Both the position numbers and the translations under genes were made by a program. From Desulfoarculaceae bacterium (GTDB lineage Bacteria > Desulfobacterota > Desulfobulbia > Desulfobulbales > Desulfocapsaceae): a stretch of DNA of 39,145 nucleotides. A model generated the notes under the pieces. The model was not told the DNA's origin. It did no database searches and saw nothing but the letters and a program-made list of their open reading frames with translations. This document shows, one piece after another, positions 24,308 through 32,888 of the stretch. The stretch lies in assembly GCA_019429465.1 (NCBI GenBank), contig JAHYIV010000027.1, positions 1 through 39,145 on the forward strand, given 5' to 3'. Each line of letters starts with the position of its first letter. Within the stretch, counting starts at the first letter, position 1.

Positions 24308-25165
24308 CTATGGCTGCACGAGGACATGGACAAAGGGAGCGGCGCTTTCAATGGTCGCGTCGTCAAGTGGCTGGAAAGACTCGAACTGGCTTTTCTGAAA
24401 AAAGATTTTGCCTTCCAGGACTTCTGCGAAGCTTAACAGCGAATCGATCAGGCTCCGGATGGTTGCCTGATCAGTCCTGGGGCTGGCCATTACCAGAAAG
24501 GACGGAGTTGCTGGCTGGGCGCGGAATATCTCACGGAGCTGCTGATGCTGTTCGGCGTTGACGTTTTCCCAGTTGTCCCAGAGCAGGGTCGGGGTGGCAC
24601 CGACATCCGCCTCGCCCAGGAATACCGACTGGACTACATTGGAAAAAGTAGCGGTCTCGATGACCTCCATATCCTGGCCCATGATGATCCCCGCTTCGGC
24701 GAGGGCCTTCTCTGCTAGAAGGTAGGTTATGGATAGCCTGTTGCCGACGGCCATCTTCTTGCCGCGGAGATCCTCGAGTCTGCGGATGCTGGACTCTGTG
24801 CGGACCAGAAGCACCGTGGCAGTTTTCTGGCCGGATTGCACGATCCTTTGCCAGCCATTGAGCTTTTCGGCCAGATGTCCCATGTGCGCCGCCGTGAGCA
24901 CCAGGTCGTATTCACCCCTGGCGGTGCGCTCGACATAACTCAGGAAGTTGGGAGCAGAGACGAGAATGACCTTCCTGCCCAGCGCCTCCTCAATGCGTTT
25001 ACATAAAGGGGAGAGCTGTTCCATCATCTGGTTTGCCGAGAGATAGGGGAAGACACCAAACACCAGCGATTCGTCTTGAGATGAGGCGGGCAGGAGCGAA
25101 GGGCACAGGGTGACGAGGGTGATAACCGCCCACAGGGTGCGCTTCACAAGGCAGTGCATAATCAT
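24308..25165 (-). CDS. PhnD/phosphate-phosphonate-type periplasmic binding protein
   Basis: A 285-residue type-2 periplasmic binding protein. After a signal peptide (MIMHCLVKRTLWAVITLVTL, cleavage near ASS-Q) come the PhnD-like segments FGVFPYLSANQMMEQLSPL, ARGEYDLVLTAAHMGHLAE, LRGKKMAVGNRLSITYLL and FLGEADVGATPTLLWDNW. No transporter genes are adjacent. Instead it lies 7 nt upstream of a hybrid histidine kinase, an arrangement seen in other deltaproteobacteria where such proteins act as kinase-associated sensors. The start ATG 25165 has AAAGGA 6 nt upstream; a longer reading to 25195 lacks such a site. Confidence 0.83.
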   Translation of the reverse strand: MIMHCLVKRTLWAVITLVTLCPSLLPASSQDESLVFGVFPYLSANQMMEQLSPLCKRIEEALGRKVILVSAPNFLSYVERTARGEYDLVLTAAHMGHLAEKLNGWQRIVQSGQKTATVLLVRTESSIRRLEDLRGKKMAVGNRLSITYLLAEKALAEAGIIMGQDMEVIETATFSNVVQSVFLGEADVGATPTLLWDNWENVNAEQHQQLREIFRAQPATPSFLVMASPRTDQATIRSLIDSLLSFAEVLEGKIFFQKSQFESFQPLDDATIESAAPFVHVLVQP

Positions 25166-25333
25166 AATAGATCCTTTACGACTACAGACGAGCATGCCAG
25201 CCGCGGACGGAAAGTTGCAGAATACAGGATCGCCTGGAAAGATTTTTTTATACGTCTCTTTACAGTATTAAAAGATATGAAAAAGACAATATTCGTTCTC
25301 GAAGGAAAATCCTTTTCCCGGGCGCAGCTCCTG

Positions 25334-25804
25334 TCAGCTTTTCCGGCAGGAGTGGGACAGATACCAGAGGTTCATCAATGAATCACGGATTCCCGCATCC
25401 TCAATACCGGCAATCTGTTGTTCAAAGGCATCCTGGGCGGTGGGACTGGGCTGGATAAAATGAACCGACTGTTTGTTCAGCTCTTCTGTCTTCTCTCTGT
25501 CGATCAGGGTGAAACGGATATCTTCAAGCTGAGAGAGGCGGAGCGTTTTATTCAAGGTATCCAAAAGCGTGATCTTCTGGAATTGCAGCTGCTGCATCCA
25601 GGCGGAATTGGCAACCTCAAGCCAGAGAACTTTGCCGACGATCTTCAGCGGCTGGGCATGGGTGCGGGTGTTTTTGTCAACCAGTTTGTCCCAATGGAGG
25701 AACAAACTGTGCCTGTCCAGTTGCTGCTGCCAGCCATGTCCCCTGGCAATTCCGCCAAGCAGGGTGGAAAGGCTTTGCGGATCTTTGTGGTTCTTCTCTC
25801 TCAT
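25334..25804 (-). CDS. dciA: DUF721/DciA-like protein
   Basis: A 156-residue protein with a DUF721 core (about residues 10-100): LSTLLGGIARGHGWQQQLD, FLHWDKLVDKNTRTHAQP and LWLEVANSAWMQQLQFQK are typical of the DciA replicative helicase loader/KH-like domain. The C-terminal third is charged and variable, as in other DciA proteins. It is downstream of the amidase gene, separated by a hairpin-repeat remnant. Downstream (25196-25333) I see no gene. Confidence 0.8.
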   Translation of the reverse strand: MREKNHKDPQSLSTLLGGIARGHGWQQQLDRHSLFLHWDKLVDKNTRTHAQPLKIVGKVLWLEVANSAWMQQLQFQKITLLDTLNKTLRLSQLEDIRFTLIDREKTEELNKQSVHFIQPSPTAQDAFEQQIAGIEDAGIRDSLMNLWYLSHSCRKS

Positions 25805-25882
25805 TGTTTTACCGGCTGCACCCTGGACTTACGCCGTCGAGCAAAAAAAATTATACTCCTGAGTACCGTAACGGCTCCTAAA
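25805..25882 (-). repeat. Truncated hairpin-family repeat behind the amidase gene
   Basis: On the minus strand: TTTAGGAGCCGTTACGG, a short TACTC-AG-GAGTA hairpin and eight T residues. The TAG is the amidase stop codon. Only the left frame of the hairpin family is clear; the hairpin plus T-tract looks like a functional terminator. Confidence 0.6.
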
Positions 25883-27899
25883 GACTGGCGGTCATGGTGC
25901 GGATGTATCTCTGAACCCCCTGGACGATTTCCGCGGCCAGGGCGTCCTGATAGCCCGCTTTTTTTACCTGGCCCGCATCTGTCTTATTACTGATAAAGGC
26001 CATTTCAATCAGGATTGCCGGCATCTCCGCGCCGATCAGGACGTAAAAAGGGGCTTGTTTGACCCCGAGATTTTTAACCTGCGGAATCTTCCTGTTGCTC
26101 AGCCCTGAGAAGAGGGCGTTCTGAACATTATGGGCCAGCCGGGACGATTCATCAATCTTGGAGGTCTGCATGATCTCTGAAAGGATATTCTGCAGATCGC
26201 TTAATTGATGGGTCGAGGTCGCGTTTTCCAGGGCGGCCACCCGAATGGCATCGGTATCAGAGGTCAGGTTGAGATAGTAGGTCTCAAAACCATGGACCTT
26301 CCTGGAAGGATGGGCGTTGAGATGCAGGGAGATGAAGAGGTCGGCGCTATTGGCGTTGGCAATGGCGGTTCGTTCTTCAAGGGAGATAAAGACATCCTTG
26401 TCTCTGGTAAGAATGACCTCACATCCCAGTTCCTTTTTCAGTCTGTCGGCCAGCTTTTTTGCCACCAGCAGAACAATATCCTTTTCCTGGATGCCGAAGG
26501 CTGTGGCGCCAGGGTCCTTACCGCCATGACCAGGGTCGAGCACGATACGGCGTACCCCAAGGTTCAGCTGCTGGGCCAGGGAGAGCAGGGGAGAGGTGAG
26601 TGGCGCATCCCGCTCCGGAGCAGGTCCCTTGGGGCTTTTTGATATTTTGACTTTTTTATAATCCTGCAGGATAAGAACCGGTGAAGCCGTCGCCTCTGTC
26701 GCCGGCAGACCGGATTCGGGTCGTTTTTCATCCAGGATGATCTCCGGAGTGGACGACACCATGCCATCCTTGGCCTGCGGTCGCTCTTCATCCATCCCTG
26801 GAGCGAGCGACACTGGGCCATCCTTGGCCTGCGCCTCTGACAGGGGGGCTTTTCCTTCGGTGGCGGCAACGGGGGTTCTCTGTCCATGAACGTCGACAAT
26901 AACCCGGAACGGATCGGGGAGACTGTAGATCCTGTAACTTTTGATGGACTCGATATCAAAAACAACCCGGACCGTATCAGGGGAGAACTGGGCGGTGCGG
27001 ATCTGCTGGAGCAGCCCGTCCTGTATGGGGATAGGGGCACGATATTTGGGCTCAATGTAGCTTTTGTCAAAATCGATGAAGAGCCGCCGGGGTTGTTCAC
27101 CAACCTTTTCCAGTAATTCTTCTTTGTAAGTGACTGGACGCGAGGCGCTAATTACTACCCGGGTATAATTATCGGAAGACCAGTATTTTACCGGCAGGAC
27201 ATAGGAACGGTTTTTTACGTTCGGGAGCTTCGCCAGGTCTACTGGCGGCGAGTCGCCTGGAGACCGTTGAGACGCCTCCGCGGGTGCTGCTGCTATTGGC
27301 GGGGGCAGGGGGGTGTCAAACTCCCTGGCCAGGGACCTCAGTTTGTCCATGGCCTTGCCTGCCAGGTCGTCGGTGTAATATTCAGCGGTGATTCTGGTCA
27401 AGATCCTGGCTGCCTCCTGGGGATTTTTTCGATCCTCAAGCTGGATGCGAGCCAGGGTAAAGAGAGAATCGTCGGCCAGGGGATGCCAGGGGAAAATGGT
27501 GGTGACCTTCTGGTAATAGTCCAGGGAGCGATCCAGATCGGCCTTGTCGTGGAACTGTCTGTACCTGGCGTAGGTGATCCGTCCAAGCATGAACAGGCTG
27601 GCCGCGGCGTAGGTGGATTTGGGCTGCAGGTCATGAATCTTTTGAAAATTGTCGCGGGCAGTGTTCCAGCCTGCCGGGGAGCTGACATGCTCCAGGTCGA
27701 TCTGCAGTTCGGTGAAGTAGGATGTTGCCTGATCGAATTTTTTGGCCAGAGTCCCTTCTTGAACCGGCATTTTCCTTGCTGCCATGCTCGTGTCGGGGGC
27801 CTCTGTGCCTGGCCCTGTCTCATCGCATAAGAGAGGACCCGCGGTCAATTGCAGAACGCTCAGGATGACAAAAAGAGAAAGGATGATGATACGGCGCAT
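25878..27899 (-). CDS. N-acetylmuramoyl-L-alanine amidase with TPR-like and AMIN domains
   Basis: A 673-residue secreted cell-wall hydrolase cleaving the peptide stem from peptidoglycan. A signal peptide (RRIIILSLFVILSVLQLTAG) is followed by a helical TPR-like region (about 45-190, AAASLFMLGRITYARYRQF, DSLFTLARIQLEDRKN). An AMIN domain (about 225-340, YTRVVISASRPVTY, VRVVFDIESIKSYR) and a Pro/Glu-rich linker come next. The catalytic Amidase_3 domain runs from about 450: VLDPGHGGKDPGA (zinc His), KDIVLLVAKKL (Glu side), SLHLNAHPS (zinc His) and LIEMAFISN (catalytic Glu). I prefer ATG 27899 over an upstream TTG; neither has a good ribosome site. The stop TAG lies in a hairpin repeat. Confidence 0.92.
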   Translation of the reverse strand: MRRIIILSLFVILSVLQLTAGPLLCDETGPGTEAPDTSMAARKMPVQEGTLAKKFDQATSYFTELQIDLEHVSSPAGWNTARDNFQKIHDLQPKSTYAAASLFMLGRITYARYRQFHDKADLDRSLDYYQKVTTIFPWHPLADDSLFTLARIQLEDRKNPQEAARILTRITAEYYTDDLAGKAMDKLRSLAREFDTPLPPPIAAAPAEASQRSPGDSPPVDLAKLPNVKNRSYVLPVKYWSSDNYTRVVISASRPVTYKEELLEKVGEQPRRLFIDFDKSYIEPKYRAPIPIQDGLLQQIRTAQFSPDTVRVVFDIESIKSYRIYSLPDPFRVIVDVHGQRTPVAATEGKAPLSEAQAKDGPVSLAPGMDEERPQAKDGMVSSTPEIILDEKRPESGLPATEATASPVLILQDYKKVKISKSPKGPAPERDAPLTSPLLSLAQQLNLGVRRIVLDPGHGGKDPGATAFGIQEKDIVLLVAKKLADRLKKELGCEVILTRDKDVFISLEERTAIANANSADLFISLHLNAHPSRKVHGFETYYLNLTSDTDAIRVAALENATSTHQLSDLQNILSEIMQTSKIDESSRLAHNVQNALFSGLSNRKIPQVKNLGVKQAPFYVLIGAEMPAILIEMAFISNKTDAGQVKKAGYQDALAAEIVQGVQRYIRTMTASL

Positions 27900-28069
27900 G
27901 AGTAACAATCTGTGGATTGTGAGGAAAAAGGAGTACGAACTGAAAAAAAGGTATCACGCATTAATTGAGGCAAACTATACATAAAAGCTGTGTGGATGGC
28001 AAAAGAAAATATAGGTGGCTGTATGGGGCCGCATAGGTGGTCGAGATGGTAAAGAGATTCCCGAGGGCG

Positions 28070-30745
28070 TCACCCTTTCAGCAGGGCCTCGACTTCATAG
28101 AGGACATCCAGGGCCTGTCGGGGTGAGAGGGTATCGGCCTTGATTGTCTGCAGGTAGTCACGCAGAGGGTCCGCCGGCGGGGTAAAGAGGGAGAGCTGGC
28201 TGGGATGTTGTCTTTTGCTGCCATTTTTCCCGCGGCGATCCCGGGCGATGCAGGGGCTGCCGTCCCGCTCCAGTTCCCCGCTCTCGATATTGGCCAGGAT
28301 CTCGCCGGCTCGCGCCACCACCCGGGGTGGCACCCCGGCAAGCGCCGCCACCTGGATGCCGTAGCTGCGGTTGGTGCCGCCCTCCACCAGTTTGTGGAGG
28401 AAGATGATGGTGTCGTTCCATTCGCGAACGGCAATGGAGTAGTTGCGCACCCGGCTTTGAGTGCGGGCCAGGTCGGTGAGCTCGTGATAGTGGGTGGCAA
28501 AGAGGGTCTTGACCCCTTTGTTGTTTTTGGCGACCAGGTCCTCGGCCACGGCCCAGGCGATGGCCAGGCCGTCGAAGGTGGAGGTGCCGCGGCCGATCTC
28601 ATCGAGGATCACCAGGCTGCGTTCGGTGGCGTTGTTGAGGATATTGGCGGTCTCGTTCATCTCCACCATGAAGGTGGACTGGCCGCGCCGCAGATCGTCC
28701 ATGGCCCCGACCCGGGTGAAGATCCGGTCCACCACCCCGATGACGGCGCTGTCCGCCGGGACAAAGGAGCCCATCTGGGCCATGAGGACGATCAGCGCCG
28801 TCTGCCGCAGCACCGTTGACTTGCCGGCCATGTTGGGGCCGGTGATGATCAGCACCTCCTGGCTCTCCTGATCGAGGGCGACATCGTTGGGCACGAACTT
28901 GCCGGTGGGCAGCGACCTTTCAATCACCGGGTGCCTTCCTTCGCTGATGACAATGGCCTCGCCATCGTTGACCTCGGGCCGCCGGTAATGATAGCGGTGG
29001 GCGCATTCGGCCAGCGCCACAAAAAAATCAACCTGGGCCAGCAGCTGCGCGCACTTGATCAGGCGCGGACTCTCGGCGGCCAGCTGTTGGCGGACCCGGG
29101 TGAAGAGCTGGTATTCCAGCTCAAGCCGTTTTTCCTGGGCGCCCATGACCTTTTCTTCAAATTCTTTGAGCTCGGGGGTGATGAAGCGCTCGGCATTGAC
29201 CAGGGTCTGTTTGCGGATGTAATGTTCGGGCACATGTTCGGCCTGCAGGCGGCTGACCTCGATGAAATAGCCGAAGACGCGGTTGTAGCCGACCTTCAGT
29301 TTGGCAATGCCTGTTGCCGCCCGCTCCTTGTTCTCCAGCTCCAGGATCATCTGTTTGCCGTCCCGGAGCAGGTGAACCAGTTCGTCGAGCTCCTGGTTAA
29401 AGCCTGCGCGGATCAGGTGACCGTCACGCAGGGTGATGGGGGCATCCTCATGGATGGCGTCTGTCAGCAGTTGATGGATTGCTGTCAGCGGGTCAAGCTC
29501 GGCGCCGATGGTCGCCAGTCGTGTGGCGCTGCAGCGGGCCAGCAGTCCCTTGATCGTCGGCAGGATGGCAAGGGAAGTCCGCATGGCCAGCATGTCCCGG
29601 CCATTGGCGTTGCCCAGCACCATCCGGCTGTTCAGCCGCTCAAGATCATAGATGGTGGCCAGCTGCGCCCGGAACTCCTGGCGCAGGTTGTGGTCCATGA
29701 ACAGATTGGCCACGGCGTCCAGTCGGGCCGTGATCCGGGCTACATCCTGGAGCGGAAAGAGGAGGTGATGCCGCAGCAGTCGGGCGCCCATGGGGGTGCA
29801 GGTCTGATCAAGCACGGCCAGCAGGGATCCTTCGCGCCGGGTGCCGATGATGGTCTGGGTCAGCTCCAGGTTGCGGCGCGAAGACTCATCAATCTGGAGG
29901 ATGGCATCAAGATCGATGGGGCGCAGGGTCTCGATATGATCGAGCTCGGTCTTCTGGGTCTCGCGGATGTAGTCGAGCAGCACCCCCGCACAGACGATCC
30001 CCTGGGTCATGGCCCCGCAGCCGAAGCCGGCCAGGTTCAGCACCTGGAAGTGGTCGGTCAGCAGCTCTTCGCAGCTGGGCAGGTGGAACTGGGACTCCGG
30101 CCGCTCGGTGATGCACAGCCCAGGCAGCAGCGTCCGGGCGCTCTGGAGCAGTACAGCCAGACCCTTGGCCTGGTCGCGGCTGACCAGCAGTTCCGCCGGC
30201 GCCATGCGGGTCAGCTGGTCCAGGATCAGATCACCGGGGTCGGAGTCGTCCCGGAATTCACCCACCAGAAATTCCCCGGTGGAGAGATCGAGAAAGCCGA
30301 GGCCATAGGTTACAGCCTTGGCCTGCTCCTGGCGGCTGATGGCGGCCACGTAGAGATTGCTCTTGTCGTCGAGCAGCTGGGCATCGGTGATCACCCCGGG
30401 CGAGACCACCCGTATCACCTCCCGTTTGACAATGCCCTTGGCGAGAGCTGGATCCTCGATCTGTTCACAGATGGCTACCCGGCGCCCTGCCTTGATCAGT
30501 TTGGCCAGATAGGTAGGCGCGGCGTGGTAGGGGAAGCCGCACAACGGCACCTTGTTGGCCTCATCCTTGTTGTTGCGGCTGGTAAGGGCGATGCCGAGGA
30601 TCTTGGAGGCGACGACGGCATCCTCAAAGAACATCTCGTAAAAATCTCCCATCCGGTAGAAGAGAATGGCGTCCGGATGTCCCTGTTTGATCTCCAGGTA
30701 CTGCTGGAGCATGGGGGTAATTTTAAGAGCCTGGGTCATGGTCAT
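28070..30745 (-). CDS. mutS: DNA mismatch repair protein MutS
   Basis: An 891-residue mismatch-recognition ATPase. The N-terminal mismatch-binding motif GDFYEMFFEDA (Phe-x-Glu wedge) is near residue 33. The connector, lever and clamp domains follow. The ABC-type ATPase carries Walker A TGPNMAGKSTVLRQ near residue 630, the signature region STFMVEMNE, Walker B LVILDEIGRGTSTFDG near 715 and ATHYHELT. GGTNRSYGIQVAALAGVP precedes a short beta-clamp-type tail (QLSLF). Length and order match MutS1. The start is 9 nt after the yfcE-like stop, so the two are probably co-transcribed; no mutL is in the window. Confidence 0.97.
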   Translation of the reverse strand: MTMTQALKITPMLQQYLEIKQGHPDAILFYRMGDFYEMFFEDAVVASKILGIALTSRNNKDEANKVPLCGFPYHAAPTYLAKLIKAGRRVAICEQIEDPALAKGIVKREVIRVVSPGVITDAQLLDDKSNLYVAAISRQEQAKAVTYGLGFLDLSTGEFLVGEFRDDSDPGDLILDQLTRMAPAELLVSRDQAKGLAVLLQSARTLLPGLCITERPESQFHLPSCEELLTDHFQVLNLAGFGCGAMTQGIVCAGVLLDYIRETQKTELDHIETLRPIDLDAILQIDESSRRNLELTQTIIGTRREGSLLAVLDQTCTPMGARLLRHHLLFPLQDVARITARLDAVANLFMDHNLRQEFRAQLATIYDLERLNSRMVLGNANGRDMLAMRTSLAILPTIKGLLARCSATRLATIGAELDPLTAIHQLLTDAIHEDAPITLRDGHLIRAGFNQELDELVHLLRDGKQMILELENKERAATGIAKLKVGYNRVFGYFIEVSRLQAEHVPEHYIRKQTLVNAERFITPELKEFEEKVMGAQEKRLELEYQLFTRVRQQLAAESPRLIKCAQLLAQVDFFVALAECAHRYHYRRPEVNDGEAIVISEGRHPVIERSLPTGKFVPNDVALDQESQEVLIITGPNMAGKSTVLRQTALIVLMAQMGSFVPADSAVIGVVDRIFTRVGAMDDLRRGQSTFMVEMNETANILNNATERSLVILDEIGRGTSTFDGLAIAWAVAEDLVAKNNKGVKTLFATHYHELTDLARTQSRVRNYSIAVREWNDTIIFLHKLVEGGTNRSYGIQVAALAGVPPRVVARAGEILANIESGELERDGSPCIARDRRGKNGSKRQHPSQLSLFTPPADPLRDYLQTIKADTLSPRQALDVLYEVEALLKG

Positions 30746-30754
30746 TACACGTGG

Positions 30755-31273
30755 TTAAGAGAGTTGCGGGAGCTCGTGGATGGCGGCCTCCAGGCCTTTC
30801 CGCCTGTCGTCGGCCTGCTCGTCGATCTGCAGGATGGCGTAGGTGCCTGGCGCTCCGTGAGGGCCAGTGCCCTGGAAGGTGCCCGGGTTGATGAACAGGA
30901 CGTTCCCGATCCTGTGGCAGACCGGTTTATGGCTGTGACCATAGACGATACAGTCGGCTTCGGGGAACAGGGCCCAGACCCGTTCCTCAATGGTGTGCCG
31001 GGGGCCCCAGGCGCCATGGCACAGCCCGATCTGAAAGCCGCCGATCGATATCAGCTTGCTGACTGGCAGCTGCTGCTGGCTCCCGATATTGCACATGTTG
31101 CCATGGACCGCATGGACTTCTTTCCCGCTGAAGGCCGCGAGGATAGAGATATCGGTGAGGTCTCCGGCGTGGATGATAATGGGACATTCCGCAAAGACGG
31201 TGTCCACCTGTCGGCGGAAGGAATCTGGACAGTTGGTCAGATGGGTATCTGAAAGAATACCGACGTGAATCAT
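30755..31273 (-). CDS. YfcE/MJ0936-type metallophosphodiesterase
   Basis: A 172-residue calcineurin-like phosphoesterase. Metal ligands are visible: SDTH near residue 9, HAGDLTD near residue 36, VHGNMCN near residue 58 (the usual GNCD/GNxD acid is replaced, but the Asn ligand is kept), CHGAWG, and VYGHSHKP near residue 110. AGGAG lies 8 nt before the ATG. It lies just upstream of mutS. Substrate unknown; family members hydrolyse phosphodiesters in vitro. Confidence 0.87.
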   Translation of the reverse strand: MIHVGILSDTHLTNCPDSFRRQVDTVFAECPIIIHAGDLTDISILAAFSGKEVHAVHGNMCNIGSQQQLPVSKLISIGGFQIGLCHGAWGPRHTIEERVWALFPEADCIVYGHSHKPVCHRIGNVLFINPGTFQGTGPHGAPGTYAILQIDEQADDRRKGLEAAIHELPQLS

Positions 31274-31677
31274 GAAAGGGCTCCTGTGTACGAGGTGAAT
31301 GACCCATTATTATACTGAAGGGACCAAGGAGAAGCATTGAAAAAAAGCGGATTCGTCGAAAAAAAATGGCGGGGCTGACGCCAATGGGGCCTTTGTGCTC
31401 GCAGGTGGCGGTTGGTGAGCCAAGCGGCGATCGAGGGTACGCGCAGTCCGAGGGACCAGCTGTCAGGGCCGCCACCGCAGCTTCCGTTGCTGGCATTGAC
31501 TTTGAGATACGATTTTGCTTATGCTTCATTCATGGTACATGTTGTTTATACAAGAACGCCATGAATGTCCTTGCCTGGACCTCAAATTCGCAGTAATTCG
31601 AGACAAACCATGAACAGGGCTGGCCGATCGAAAAGCTCTCCTTCTCCCCGTCAACCCTGCTATCCTGTGAGGAGCCC
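31274..31677. other. Intergenic region before the GH65 pseudogene
   Basis: About 400 bp with no supported gene. It contains a loose inverted repeat GGTGGCGGT (from 31405) and GCCGCCACC (from 31469). Base composition changes from GC-rich to mixed near 31500, where the accessory-looking segment begins. Confidence 0.4.
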
Positions 31678-32389
31678 ATGAACATGGTAGAAGAACCCCA
31701 CCTTGCTGATTCGCCCAGCCTGACGCTGGACAAGGATGCGTTCGACGCGGTCATCCTTGATCTCGACGGCGTGGTGACCCAGACCGCCGCAGTCCACGCT
31801 ATTACCTGGAAGGCGACCTTCGACCCCTTGCTTCAAGCGCAGGCCGTTACCTCCGGTACGGACTTCCTGCCCTTTGATGCGGACACCGACTACCGGCGTT
31901 ACGTCGACGGCGATTGACTGGATCTTCTGCCCGGGAAAAGGCGCTGCGAACTCTGTGGAATGCTGGCCTTGCGCCCGGAGGAACTGGAGCGCCGGGAGGT
32001 TGTGAGCCGCACCATGCGCCTGGTGTTTCACGGTGACGTCATCATCAGCCAGTTTGAGCATTATGACCGGCTGGCACCATTTGACTGGGAGGGCTACCGC
32101 AAAAAATACGGCGATATCCAGCGCCTGGATCGGGATTGAATCGAGCGCCGGGGTGCTCTGGTTCAACCCCTGTCTGCCGGAAACCATTGAAACACTGCGC
32201 ATGCACATCCATTATCGCGGCAAATTGCTGACCCTTGAGATCTCCACCGATATACTGACCATCCATGTGGACGACACCACGCCTGAGCCGATCCAGATCG
32301 GCTTCAAGAATGAGATCCATGAACTCCGGCACGGGCAGACCATTGAGATCGAATTGGCAGCTCGGGGGCAGCTGCACCGTGAACCATGA
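31678..32389 (+). pseudogene. Collapsed beta-phosphoglucomutase/GH65 disaccharide phosphorylase remnant
   Basis: Three collinear pieces of one large fusion gene survive. Piece 1 (31678-31914) is the HAD N-terminus FDAVILDLDGVVTQTAAVHAI to DTDYRRYVDG, then a stop. Piece 2 (about 31960-32139), in the same frame, reads MRLVFHGDVIISQFEHYDRL and YRKKYGDIQRLDR, then a stop; this is a mid-to-late GH65 segment. Piece 3 (about 32138-32389, another frame) starts GVLWFNPCLPETIETLRMHI, the GH65 C-terminus. About three quarters of a normal fusion protein is missing in at least two internal deletions. An intact GAGGAG-type site precedes the ATG, so a short truncated HAD peptide could still be made. The original role would be trehalose, kojibiose or maltose phosphorolysis. 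Confidence 0.8.
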
Positions 32390-32565
32390 GCGGAGCAACC
32401 AGCAGGTCTGGACCAGATTGGCCAGCCACAACAAAAAATGAAAGTTGGTCGCACAGGCATTCCGCGGCTGTCTCTCCGATCGACCTTCATGTAAAAAAGA
32501 CGGTGTCGGGATAATCCCTTTCGCGGCTGCGAGGGGATGGCCGGTAAGAAAAAATGGGATCTTTT
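32390..32565. other. Spacer after the pseudogene
   Basis: No gene is supported. It may be further decayed flank of the GH65 locus; I see no promoter or hairpin here before the repeat at 32566. Confidence 0.3.
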
Positions 32566-32602
32566 TTAGTGCCTTACAGGTTCTCCCGTTCATCGGGGTT
32601 AG
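32566..32602 (-). repeat. Dispersed repeat, TAACCCCGATGAACGGG family, copy c (deleted)
   Basis: On the minus strand: CTAACCCCGATGAACGGG, four bases, then CCTGTAAGGCACTAA. The whole central hairpin of copies a and b is missing, but both ends are intact. Confidence 0.75.
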
Positions 32603-32665
32603 GAAAAAATATACCTGATAATCATTTAGTTGTGAGTAATGGCTCGTTTTGAAAATCCTGAAAAT

Positions 32666-32694
32666 TTGATAAATAACTGTTTTTATGTTAAACT
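32666..32694 (+). promoter_or_regulatory. Predicted promoter of ectAB
   Basis: TTGATA (32666-32671), 17 bp, TAAACT (32689-32694) in strongly AT-rich DNA, about 190 bp before ectA. The long leader and osmotic role fit a regulated promoter, but no regulator gene is present. Confidence 0.5.
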
Positions 32695-32753
32695 ATTTAA
32701 TTAAACCTGAGAAATCAATCGAATCGTATGGCTTCCACGCACCGACAACGACG

Positions 32754-32766
32754 TCAGGTCACCTGA
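32754..32766 (+). promoter_or_regulatory. Palindrome in the ectAB leader
   Basis: TCAGGT-C-ACCTGA is a perfect 6-bp inverted repeat about 120 bp before ectA. It could be an operator for an unlinked regulator; nothing else supports this. Confidence 0.3.
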
Positions 32767-32888
32767 TTGACTGCTGGTTGCCTGTGCCATACGCATAGTG
32801 TCCATGTGACGCTCTTCCCGGCTGTTTTTAGCCGTTCATTGTTTGCACCAGGGATCGCTCAAGAGCATTACGTCATATCGAGGAGAAC

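Noticed and set aside
28931..31252. 773-codon plus-strand ORF opposite mutS and yfcE
   Set aside because: It spans two well-supported minus-strand genes in antisense, with no recognisable domain or ribosome site.
31678..31917. Intact small HAD hydrolase
   Set aside because: It stops after about 80 residues, right where the fusion family continues, and later pieces of the same family follow downstream, so it is a truncated remnant.
32045..32593. Minus-strand 182-codon ORF over the pseudogene
   Set aside because: The plus strand carries GH65-like protein pieces in the same place; the minus reading ends in a repeat and has no family features.
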